Made by a program: the position numbers and the translations under genes | Assembly (NCBI GenBank): GCA_964551445.1 | Contig: CAZKCG010000002.1 | Location: 124,001 to 188,000, forward strand | Direction: 5' to 3' | Length of the DNA: 64,000 nt | Source of the DNA: DAOPXV01 sp964551445 | Lineage (GTDB): Bacteria; Muiribacteriota; UBA9980 | Shown here: piece by piece, positions 1 through 7,964 of the stretch | How positions within the stretch are numbered: the first letter of the stretch is position 1 | Layout of the letters: each line of letters opens with the position of its first letter | The notes under the pieces: generated by a model | The model's database searches: none | The model's input: only the letters and a program-made list of their open reading frames with translations | What the model was told of the DNA's origin: nothing

Positions 1-1
1 T

Positions 2-517
2 TCATTGTCCGCCGCTATGTGCTTCTTTCTGATGATCGTAAATTTCAACCTGATCCCGCAGCTCGGCGAGAAATATTCATCCCGCGGAATATGCGCGGAG
101 GTATTGAAGGTCATAAAACCCGGCGACAGGCTGGCCTGTTATTCGAAAACGCCGTCGGCTCTTTTTTACAGCGACCGAAATATCGAACAGGTCGGGCTTT
201 TAGCTCCGATACGGAAAAAGGGCGCAGACGGTTCAGGGGACGCCGGAAGTCGGGCCGGCGGTAAAACCGTGTCCGGAAATTTTGTCCGTGAATTTCCAGG
301 CAAAGTTGAGACCGAAGAGATGCGGGCCCAAAGAAAAGTTAAAGAAGAAGAACTTGAAAATTTTTCGAAATTCCGCAACGTGCGGACATATTTAGCCTAT
401 AAACAAAGATCATATCTCATCATGCTCAATTCCGATTTCGACAAGGGTTCGAACGAGATAAAGGTCAGGTATAACACGGGTTCCAGATCAGGTAAATATA
501 TCTATTTATATAATTAA
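2..517 (+). CDS. C-terminal fragment of a PMT/ArnT-like membrane glycosyltransferase
   Basis: The reading frame is open at the left edge, so this is only the C-terminal part (about 170 residues). It begins in a hydrophobic stretch (last membrane helix), followed by a soluble tail with a 'YSSRG...L..IKPGDRLACYS' pattern. That pattern resembles the C-terminal domain of GT39/ArnT-type glycosyltransferases, which move a sugar from a polyprenyl-phosphate donor outside the membrane. The tail carries a Gly/Ala/Arg-rich low-complexity insert around residues 70-85 and a charged segment rich in Lys and Glu. A GT2 gene follows 31 bp downstream on the same strand; GT2 enzymes often make the polyprenyl-sugar donor for such transferases, which supports the call. 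The family call rests on the tail only, since the catalytic N-terminus lies outside the window. Confidence 0.5.
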   Translation, partial: SLSAAMCFFLMIVNFNLIPQLGEKYSSRGICAEVLKVIKPGDRLACYSKTPSALFYSDRNIEQVGLLAPIRKKGADGSGDAGSRAGGKTVSGNFVREFPGKVETEEMRAQRKVKEEELENFSKFRNVRTYLAYKQRSYLIMLNSDFDKGSNEIKVRYNTGSRSGKYIYLYN

Positions 518-548
518 AAAATTAATGAAAGTTATGTGAGGTTTATCA

Positions 549-1277
549 ATGGAGTTCAAACATTCGATATCATACGTTTTTCCGATGTTCAACGAGATAG
601 ACAATATAGAACAGATGGTGCTGTCGACGATGGCGGTCACGGACACCATCACTTCCGATTATGAGATAGTGGTCGTGGACGACGCTTCAACGGACGGTTC
701 CGGCCAGCTTCTCGACGAACTCGCGAAGAAATATCCGCAGATAAAACCGATCCACCATCCTTACAACAGAAAGCTCGGCGGCGCTCTTAAAACTGGATTT
801 TACGCGGCTAAAAAAGAGTTTATAATATATATCGATTCGGACCTTCCGATAGATCTAAACGATATCAAACTCGCGCTTCCGATGATAGAGGACGCCGATT
901 TCGTAACGGGCCACAGGCTTATGAGGACCGAATCGTTTCGAAGAAAATTCCAGTCCAAAATTTATAACTGGGTCATAAGGCTTCTGTTCGGGCTGAAGGT
1001 GAAGGACGTTAATTTCGCGTTCAAGCTTTTCAGGCGCAGCATCCTTGAAAAAATAACGCTTCAGTCGGAAGGCTCGTTCATCGACGCGGAGCTTCTTATC
1101 GAAACCAAGCGCTTCGGGTACAAGATCAAGGAGATCGGACTCATGTATTATCCGAGATCGGCCGGCGAATCGACGCTTTCGGGACTCGGCGTGATAATAA
1201 AGATATTGAAGGAAATGAACGAATACAGGACGCGCCGTAAAAATTTTGATTTTCTGCAGAACAGGTTCGGTAAATAA
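549..1277 (+). CDS. GT2 family glycosyltransferase (dolichyl/polyprenyl-phosphate sugar synthase-like)
   Basis: A 242-residue GT-A fold enzyme expected to transfer a sugar from a nucleotide donor to polyprenyl phosphate on the cytoplasmic face. Visible motifs are the N-terminal 'YVFPMFNE' strand, 'VVVDDASTDGS' (nucleotide-binding Asp pair, residues about 40-50), and 'YIDSDLP' (the DxD metal site near residue 98). 'GHRL' and 'GFKV/FKLF' patterns follow, as in DPM1/ArnC-type enzymes. There is no large C-terminal membrane domain, so it is the short DPM1-like type. The start at 549 has a GAGG ribosome site about 7 bases upstream. It follows the PMT/ArnT-like fragment by 31 bp and precedes the EamA gene by 1 bp, so the three are probably one transcript. 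The sugar and lipid substrates cannot be read from the sequence. Confidence 0.85.
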   Translation: MEFKHSISYVFPMFNEIDNIEQMVLSTMAVTDTITSDYEIVVVDDASTDGSGQLLDELAKKYPQIKPIHHPYNRKLGGALKTGFYAAKKEFIIYIDSDLPIDLNDIKLALPMIEDADFVTGHRLMRTESFRRKFQSKIYNWVIRLLFGLKVKDVNFAFKLFRRSILEKITLQSEGSFIDAELLIETKRFGYKIKEIGLMYYPRSAGESTLSGLGVIIKILKEMNEYRTRRKNFDFLQNRFGK

Positions 1278-1278
1278 A

Positions 1279-2229
1279 ATGTCGAAAACGATAGACGCCA
1301 TTGCGCCTGACGGGTCCGGCGCTCAGATTTATCCGCGGGCGGAAGGTTCCGGCATAAAAGATATTAAAACGCCCTTGCTATTGGGCGTTATCGCGTTCGC
1401 GTGGGGGCTTAATTACGTGGTCGTGAAGAATGTTTACGCGGGAATCACCCCTCTTTCATATTGCGCGTCAAGGTTCATCGCGGCGGGATTGATACTGCTT
1501 CTCATATCGAAATTCACCGAAAAAAAGGCTTTCATCGAAATAGGCGATCTGGCGAGCGTTTCAGCCCTCGCGGTTTTTGGATTTGGTTTCAGCAATATTT
1601 TCATGGCCCTCGCGCTTAAAAATATCGGCGCTTCAACAGCCTCAATAATACTTTCAACCGCGCCTATATTCGCCATGTTCGCGGCGGCGGTTTTCGGGAT
1701 CGATAATTTCAGCATCAAAAAAACCATAGCCATAATTATATCGATGCTCGGGATCTATTTTATCGTATCGAGCAAAAGCCCTTCCGGGGCGATAGTTTCG
1801 AATGACGCCGCCACGGGCGTCGCCTTTTGTTTTATTTCAGCGGTGGCATGGGCCGTATACAGCGTTTTTTCGAAACCGCTTCTGAAGAAATATTCGGCGG
1901 TACGGCTTACGGCTAACGTGGTATTTATTTCCTCGCTCGCGATGATCCCTGTGGCGTATAACGAACTTGCGGCGACGGGGTGGCTCTCGCTTCCGGGTTT
2001 CGTATATTACTCATTTATCTTCTCGGTGTTTTTTTCGTCGGTGATACCGCTTATTTTCTGGAACCGATGCATCGCGCGCACGAGTCCCGTAACGGTCATG
2101 ATGTCCCAGAATATGATCCCGGTTTTCGCGCTGATATGCGCTTATTTCTTTCTGCACGAGGTCGTTTCATCCTCTCAGCTTCTTGGTTCAGCCATAGTCA
2201 TCTGTTCTATACTGATCGGTACTTTATAA
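1279..2229 (+). CDS. EamA/DMT family transporter
   Basis: About 316 residues with ten predicted membrane helices arranged as two EamA repeats, the drug/metabolite transporter layout. The first repeat starts near 'LLGVIAFAWGLNYVVVK' and the second near 'GVAFCFISAVAWAVYSVF'. The conserved 'W(A/G)xx(Y/F)' after the first helix of each half and the Pro in the fourth helix ('STAPIFAMF') fit the family. I start the gene at ATG 1279, immediately after the GT2 stop (1275-1277), because an earlier in-frame ATG at 1246 lies inside the GT2 gene; the 18 residues before the first helix are hydrophilic. Substrate unknown. Close coupling to the glycosyltransferases suggests a lipid- or metabolite-export role, but EamA proteins are too diverse to be specific. 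Confidence 0.85.
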   Translation: MSKTIDAIAPDGSGAQIYPRAEGSGIKDIKTPLLLGVIAFAWGLNYVVVKNVYAGITPLSYCASRFIAAGLILLLISKFTEKKAFIEIGDLASVSALAVFGFGFSNIFMALALKNIGASTASIILSTAPIFAMFAAAVFGIDNFSIKKTIAIIISMLGIYFIVSSKSPSGAIVSNDAATGVAFCFISAVAWAVYSVFSKPLLKKYSAVRLTANVVFISSLAMIPVAYNELAATGWLSLPGFVYYSFIFSVFFSSVIPLIFWNRCIARTSPVTVMMSQNMIPVFALICAYFFLHEVVSSSQLLGSAIVICSILIGTL

Positions 2230-2250
2230 ATCTTTGGGAGAAGAATATAA

Positions 2251-3666
2251 ATGGAAAAGAAAAAAATAATATTGCCTTCGAATATCCATTATTCATGCAT
2301 ATGCTGCGGCGAGTGCTGCCGCAGATGGCAGGTCCTTATAAATCAGACCGAGGCCGACAGGTTCGCGAAGGAAGATTGGGCTAAAAGTCTCGGCGCAGCC
2401 GGCCTTGAAGGCGCCAAAATAGTTTGTGACGGCGTTTTCCGGCCACGCGAGGACGCGTCGATGCCGGTTCAGCCGGCCGCGGATCCCGGCTATATAAAAT
2501 TCGAATCCGACCTTAAATACACTTTGAAACTCTGCGACTCCGACAAATGCGTGTTTCTCATGGGAAATAATCTGTGCCATATGCACGCCGAAAAGGATTT
2601 TGATTATAAATCACATACTTGCAAGGCTTTTCCAGTGAAACCGCTTTATCTTCCCGACGGATCGGTCCAGGCGAATTATTCCTTTTTCTGTCCGGGCGTC
2701 ACCGACGACTGCGAGTCCGAGATCACCGAAGCGTCGATCGAAAAGCTTCTCGAAGATGATAACGACATGGGAATTATTTCCGATAAACTCAGGATCTGCG
2801 ATAACATCGAGATAAGCTATAAAAATATGCTCACTCTCAACCATTTCATAGGCGATTTCATGACGGATAAGTCGAACGCGTCTCACCATAACGACGCGGG
2901 ATACGAACCATACCACGAAGTATGGAATTTGGTTGGTTCTTCCATGAGTTTCGACGACCGCATCGTCGCGGCCATGTTTTTCGTCATCGCTATCTGTAAA
3001 CTCGCAAAGACCATCCACGCAAAATCGCCTCAGGAGTTCGACGCTCTTTTTGCCGTTGAGATAGCGAAAAAGGATGTTTTAAAAGAGCTTATGATAAGCT
3101 GCGCCGGGCGCGTTGAAAAAACGCCGATTAAAAATTATGCCCCGCTCATTTTGATGATATTCATAAGCATCCATCAGGTAAGCCGCAAGGAAATGTCGAA
3201 TTTTTCAAAGGCGGCCACCATTCTTTTCAATATGGTAAAATGCGCTTCGGACGTCGGCAGTTTTGATTTCAAGGATTTTAATTTTGACGTGAAATTCGCT
3301 GACCATTCAAAAGTGGTCTTCGATCTTAACGATTCCCGCTCTTCCGCGCTAGTTGAAAGATATATAAGCCACATGATATTTCGTAAAAAGATATTTTTCA
3401 CTTCACATATTTTAAGGGGATATCAATATATTCTGCTCTTTTACGCGCTGGTAAAATGGTACGCAAAATCCTTCGCGGTTGAAAGAAAGGCTTCGGCGAC
3501 CGACTATTCGGACGTTTCGCGGGCCGTTCGGTTCGTCGAAAAAGCCTTCGCGAATCATTCACTGATAATAAATCTACTTGAAAGCAATAAAAATTACACG
3601 AGTTTCTTCGACCCGCTTTTTGAAAGCCCTTCGATAATAAAAACCATCGTTAAAGGCAAACAATAA
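2251..3666 (+). CDS. YkgJ/FliB-like cysteine-cluster protein
   Basis: A 471-residue protein with the YkgJ-type zinc/iron-chelating cluster at its N-terminus: 'CICCGECCRRW' (residues about 12-22), then single Cys residues in 'CDSDKCVF' and 'NNLCHMH', and 'HTCKAFPVKP' near residue 125. This Cys pattern is shared with FliB, the flagellin lysine N-methylase, and with many uncharacterised YkgJ proteins. The ~300 residues that follow are largely helical and not recognised. Proteins of this size with the cluster at the start are often annotated as FliB-like, but no flagellin gene is nearby. A GGGAG ribosome site lies 12 bases before the ATG. It sits 21 bp after the EamA gene and probably ends the first operon; a new promoter follows before the kinase gene. 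Confidence 0.75.
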   Translation: MEKKKIILPSNIHYSCICCGECCRRWQVLINQTEADRFAKEDWAKSLGAAGLEGAKIVCDGVFRPREDASMPVQPAADPGYIKFESDLKYTLKLCDSDKCVFLMGNNLCHMHAEKDFDYKSHTCKAFPVKPLYLPDGSVQANYSFFCPGVTDDCESEITEASIEKLLEDDNDMGIISDKLRICDNIEISYKNMLTLNHFIGDFMTDKSNASHHNDAGYEPYHEVWNLVGSSMSFDDRIVAAMFFVIAICKLAKTIHAKSPQEFDALFAVEIAKKDVLKELMISCAGRVEKTPIKNYAPLILMIFISIHQVSRKEMSNFSKAATILFNMVKCASDVGSFDFKDFNFDVKFADHSKVVFDLNDSRSSALVERYISHMIFRKKIFFTSHILRGYQYILLFYALVKWYAKSFAVERKASATDYSDVSRAVRFVEKAFANHSLIINLLESNKNYTSFFDPLFESPSIIKTIVKGKQ

Positions 3667-3703
3667 GCCTGCGCCGGCTATAGCTCAACCCGTAGAATAT
3701 GCT

Positions 3704-3732
3704 TTGACTTTTTAATATATTTGTAGTAGATT
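3704..3732 (+). promoter_or_regulatory. Candidate sigma-70 promoter of kinase cassette 1
   Basis: TTGACT (3704-3709), 17-bp spacer, TAGATT (3727-3732), ending about 31 bp before the kinase start. The -35 box is good and the -10 box weaker (TAGATT). It lies in the only gap between the cysteine-cluster gene and the kinase. Confidence 0.4.
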
Positions 3733-3769
3733 TATAGTTAAGCTTCATTAGAATTCACCGGAGATGCCA

Positions 3770-6700
3770 GTGAAAAAAGACAATAAAACCAGGATTGAAA
3801 AAGATGACAATATAACGAAGGTCGAAGAAGAATCTTATTCTTCCGACGAGAGCGGCCGGCGGGAGACGCAGGCTGGCGGCTCGGGCGTTAAGGTTATAAA
3901 ACTTGGCGGTTCGGTTTATGAAGTGGAGCAAAGGCTCTATGTCGCGTCGGCTGAGGCCGATCTTTATCTTGTCAAAAGCGCTTCAGGCGAACGCTGCGTT
4001 CTTAAATATTACCGTCCGAAGGTAGAACCGAAACCTGAAGTTATCGAGCTCATGAGATCTTTTTCGGGCCGCGGAGCCGTCCGGATAATCGAGACCGGAA
4101 GGGAGGCGGGCCGGTTTTATGAGATACAGGAATACGCCGCGCACGGAACTCTTTCCGATCTTATGAAAAAACATAAACCCGTCCCGCGTGATATTTTGAT
4201 CGCCTTTTTAAAGAACGCCGCTGACTGCCTTTTCGAGATACATTCAAAAGACCTTATTCACCGCGATATTAAGCCTGAAAATATCCTTGTCAGAAATATC
4301 GAACCGCTCGATATCGCATTCACCGATTTCGGAATATCATCGATATCTAAATTGTCCCTTAATCAGAGGAATATGAACAGGACCATTTTATATTCCTCGC
4401 CCGAATCCATGTCCGGCGTTATCTCAAAAGGCACGGATTACTGGTCGCTTGGCATGATACTTCTTGAAATGGCCGTCGGGACGAATCCATTTGAAGGCGT
4501 CGCCGATAAGGTGGTCATGTTCACGCTCGCGACCAAGACGGTGCCCGGCGTTATGGACCTGAAAAGTGAATTTTCCGAGATCATAAAGGGGCTTCTGACG
4601 AGAAATCCCAAAAAGCGATGGGGCCATAAAGAGGTTTCAGCGTGGCTTAACGGAGAAAAAAATATTCCGGTTTTTTTCGGGGAAATGTCGGATGACGCGA
4701 TACTTCCGAGAACGCTGCATCCGTACAGATTCGACGGTGAAAATTACTTCACTTTGCGCGATATGACGGTTCCCATGGCGGAAAAATGGGATCTTGCAAA
4801 GAATGAATTCGGGTCGGGCTCCATCAGAAACTGGGTCGCGCGCGAGCTTGGAGACAAAGAAATGCTCGCGGTCATGGAAGATATCGCAAACGATAAGGCG
4901 TCCGGCCCGGATGAGAAATTATTCGAATTTTTCTGCAGGGCCAACGGCGGCTTTCCTTTTATTTTCCGGGGAATTCTTATTAACGAAAAAGCTCTGATCG
5001 AGCTTGCGTCAAAAATTATTAAAAAGTCGGCGTCTCCGGATGAATTAAATTTCATGCGCGATATTTTCAAACTCAATATAATTAAAAAATATGCGGGGCT
5101 GAATAATGACGATTCGATATATAAATTATTCGGCGGCGTTATGGAAACCTGCGCCTCTTTTATTGATCCCGCGGATCTGGCGGCCGCGGTTCTCGCTCAC
5201 TTCGTCGACGAATACCGGCAGGCGATGATCGAAAAGACAAGAGATATATTCGAAAATTGTTATATATTGGACAAACCCCGGGGCGCGGAACATGAAGACA
5301 TGATGAATAAGGCACGCGTGATATGTAGCGGCGGGCAGTTTTCTATAGCCGACCTGATACGGGCATCTAAAATCGGAAAGCTGGACCACATAAAGAAATT
5401 AAATTTTGATTCGATAGTGACCGGACTCAAAAATAAATTCATCGAGCTCGACGAGGAGAACCGGATCAAAAGCTATAAGGAAATGTTTTCGGACGACGAC
5501 TGGAAGGTAGTAACGGAGCTCGTTCGGAATAATACCGTTGAATATTCCAGGCCTTTTTATGAAAAAATATCCGGTATCAAAAAACTTCTCGACGGCGGTC
5601 CTCCCGTGATCGATCGCAAGATCAGCGAGATATATTCTAAAGATAATTATATCGTCGTAAGCGAGCTTCCGCTGGAGGTCGTTGAACCGCAGCCGGTTAA
5701 AAGTCCGGACCGGAGCAAGATTGAAACCCCGGCCGAAGTTATCGGCCATGACCGGGCGAAACCGCGGGCGCGATTGAACGCCCTGCTTGGCGACATGGGG
5801 CTTGCCATGCTCTCTTTTTTGCTTTCAGTGACCATTCTTATCTTCACTTCCAACGAGCCCGTTTCGCTCGCGTTAATTGAAGCGTTCCATAACCGTTTCT
5901 TTTTGGGATTCTTCCTGTTATATATTCCGATATCGGAATATCTCTTTTCGGCGTCCCCCGGAAAGATCATGTTCGATCTCGCAGTGGCCGGGCCGGATGA
6001 TCGTAAAATATCGTTTTTCCGCTCGTTTTTCCGCTCGCTTACGAGATTTGCCATTCTGTCGTTTTATGGCTGCTTAACTTTGAGTATTTATAAGTTTTTG
6101 TTAGCTCCTGATTTCCCTGCGTCTTATCTGGACTATAGATCGATCCTCTTTTTCATGGCTTTTTACGCCGGCGGCATATTCGATTACATTTTTATGTATT
6201 TCAGAAGAAGCCAGTCGCCTTCCTATGAAACGATAACCGGCTGCAGCGTGGTCGAAAGAAGATATAACACCGGATGGACGCCGACGATACTTATGACCGC
6301 AGCTTCCATCGCGGTAATTATAATAGCGTGGGGCTTCCTTCTGGTGCCCCATTTCGATCTTAAGACGATGAGCTTTGAGCGCTACACATGGCGTTATTTC
6401 ATCGATCCGGGTTCCGAGAACGGCGTTAAATATAACGCCGGAAAACTTGAGATCATCATCGCCGCGGACAGGGGAGAACTCGATCTCGTTAAATTATTAT
6501 TATATTCCCACCCGGAATACGCAGGCGTTACTGACGAGAATGGTTTTTCCGCCTTGTTTTTCGCCGCCCAGAAAGGAAACGACGAAATAGTAAAACTTCT
6601 GCTTGATAATAAAGTCGAGGTCAATTCGGTCGGGAATCTTATGGAAACGGCTCTTACCGCCGCGTGCGCGACCGGTAATTCAAAGATCGTCAAAATGCTT

Positions 6701-7915
6701 TGCGCGAAAAAAGCCGACGTCAATTTCAGGAACGCCCAGGGCCAGACGCCTCTTATCATAGCGGTCATGGGTAAATTTTCAGACGCCGCTAAAATTCTGG
6801 TTGAATCATCCGCGAACCTTGAATTAAAAGATGAAAACGGATTTACCGCTCTTATGATGGCGGCGTTTACATCCGACACCCGCATGTTCGAGTATCTTCT
6901 TTCAAAAGGGGCCGATATCAATGCCGCCGACCTGAAAGGACACACTTCGCTTATGATCGCCGCGGTCAAAAATAATTTTGAGATCGCGAAAATGCTCGTT
7001 AATAGGGAGTGCAACATAAACGCCAGGGGCGGGCCTTCCGAAGCGACGGCGCTCATCGCGGCGATCCAGTTCAGCAACTCAAAGATAGCCGAAATGCTTA
7101 TCGATAAATCCAAAGACCTTAATATTTCAGATAACGCCGGCAACAGTCCGCTTATGGTTGCCGCCGCCAAAGGCGATCTCTGGGCGGTCACAACCCTTAT
7201 CCGTCACGGCGCGGACCTGAATCATCAGAACAACGATGGAAACGCCGCTTTAATGGTGGCCGCGTCCGCCACGAATGAAAAGATATTAAAGATACTTATC
7301 AGCGCCGGCGCCAAACCCGGTTTGAAGAACAAGGCCGGCTATACGGCGCTTCAAATGTATAACGGTATGATAGAAGTGCGCCGCGCGACGACCGCGACCA
7401 CCGCGGTAACGACGGCCGATACGACGACCACGACCGCAAAGACCCCGGTGCTTACGAAAACGACCACGACGACAAGCACGCCGGAATCAGTTTCAACGAG
7501 CAGCACGGTAAAGGAGACTGAAGCGACGACAACTTTTACGCAAGGAATAATCAGGGAAAATTGGGATGTTATTGTGAATCCAGTTGCCGGTGTCAATGGC
7601 GTAAGGGTTCGTGTTCGGCCTCAGGCGATCTTTTCAGTAGACGGCAAACCTGTTTTAGTTGTGGAAAAACAAATCCCTGGTCAGGAATACAAAAAGGTGG
7701 AATATACAAGAAATGCCAAGGAAAACAATCTGGCAAATTTCAAAGGCCCGGCGGAAACAACTGTAAATACTGAGAAAACTGTCGGGCCAACGGAATATAC
7801 CACGCAGCAAACACAAAACTCCACGCAAAATACTACGGAACACACCACTGAAACGATAGATACTTTTGGAGGGATCCAGGCTGAAGAAAAGCCTGCCGCC
7901 GGTGAAGGGAAATAA
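3770..7915 (+). CDS. Ser/Thr protein kinase-RDD-ankyrin membrane protein, copy 1
   Basis: About 1,381 residues (numbering below from the ATG at 3764). Residues 45-300 are a Hanks-type kinase: Lys81 in 'VLKYYRP', catalytic 'HRDIKPEN' (Asp168), 'DFG' (Asp188), and 'YSSPES' in place of the usual APE motif. The Gly-rich loop is degenerate. Residues 300-660 are unrecognised and helical. Residues ~665-815 are an RDD membrane domain with about four helices, and another helix follows at ~840-860. Nine and a half ankyrin repeats fill 893-1196, then a Thr-rich tail. If there are five helices, the ankyrin part faces outside while the kinase is cytoplasmic. GGAG (3759-3762) touches the ATG at 3764 but is 7 bases from GTG 3770, so I prefer the GTG. 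The gene is followed 49 bp later by the NTV-repeat gene, and the pair is duplicated downstream. Likely role: transmembrane signalling; ligand and targets unknown. Confidence 0.85.
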   Translation: MKKDNKTRIEKDDNITKVEEESYSSDESGRRETQAGGSGVKVIKLGGSVYEVEQRLYVASAEADLYLVKSASGERCVLKYYRPKVEPKPEVIELMRSFSGRGAVRIIETGREAGRFYEIQEYAAHGTLSDLMKKHKPVPRDILIAFLKNAADCLFEIHSKDLIHRDIKPENILVRNIEPLDIAFTDFGISSISKLSLNQRNMNRTILYSSPESMSGVISKGTDYWSLGMILLEMAVGTNPFEGVADKVVMFTLATKTVPGVMDLKSEFSEIIKGLLTRNPKKRWGHKEVSAWLNGEKNIPVFFGEMSDDAILPRTLHPYRFDGENYFTLRDMTVPMAEKWDLAKNEFGSGSIRNWVARELGDKEMLAVMEDIANDKASGPDEKLFEFFCRANGGFPFIFRGILINEKALIELASKIIKKSASPDELNFMRDIFKLNIIKKYAGLNNDDSIYKLFGGVMETCASFIDPADLAAAVLAHFVDEYRQAMIEKTRDIFENCYILDKPRGAEHEDMMNKARVICSGGQFSIADLIRASKIGKLDHIKKLNFDSIVTGLKNKFIELDEENRIKSYKEMFSDDDWKVVTELVRNNTVEYSRPFYEKISGIKKLLDGGPPVIDRKISEIYSKDNYIVVSELPLEVVEPQPVKSPDRSKIETPAEVIGHDRAKPRARLNALLGDMGLAMLSFLLSVTILIFTSNEPVSLALIEAFHNRFFLGFFLLYIPISEYLFSASPGKIMFDLAVAGPDDRKISFFRSFFRSLTRFAILSFYGCLTLSIYKFLLAPDFPASYLDYRSILFFMAFYAGGIFDYIFMYFRRSQSPSYETITGCSVVERRYNTGWTPTILMTAASIAVIIIAWGFLLVPHFDLKTMSFERYTWRYFIDPGSENGVKYNAGKLEIIIAADRGELDLVKLLLYSHPEYAGVTDENGFSALFFAAQKGNDEIVKLLLDNKVEVNSVGNLMETALTAACATGNSKIVKMLCAKKADVNFRNAQGQTPLIIAVMGKFSDAAKILVESSANLELKDENGFTALMMAAFTSDTRMFEYLLSKGADINAADLKGHTSLMIAAVKNNFEIAKMLVNRECNINARGGPSEATALIAAIQFSNSKIAEMLIDKSKDLNISDNAGNSPLMVAAAKGDLWAVTTLIRHGADLNHQNNDGNAALMVAASATNEKILKILISAGAKPGLKNKAGYTALQMYNGMIEVRRATTATTAVTTADTTTTTAKTPVLTKTTTTTSTPESVSTSSTVKETEATTTFTQGIIRENWDVIVNPVAGVNGVRVRVRPQAIFSVDGKPVLVVEKQIPGQEYKKVEYTRNAKENNLANFKGPAETTVNTEKTVGPTEYTTQQTQNSTQNTTEHTTETIDTFGGIQAEEKPAAGEGK

Positions 7916-7964
7916 GATATAAAAGCTGTATGAAAAATAATAATTAAATAACAGGGTGATTTAA

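Noticed and set aside
6394..7191. Long minus-strand open frame (265 codons) opposite the ankyrin repeats
   Set aside because: A shadow of the plus-strand gene caused by codon bias; the plus-strand protein has clear ankyrin repeats and the minus product is low-complexity Ser/Ala/Ile.
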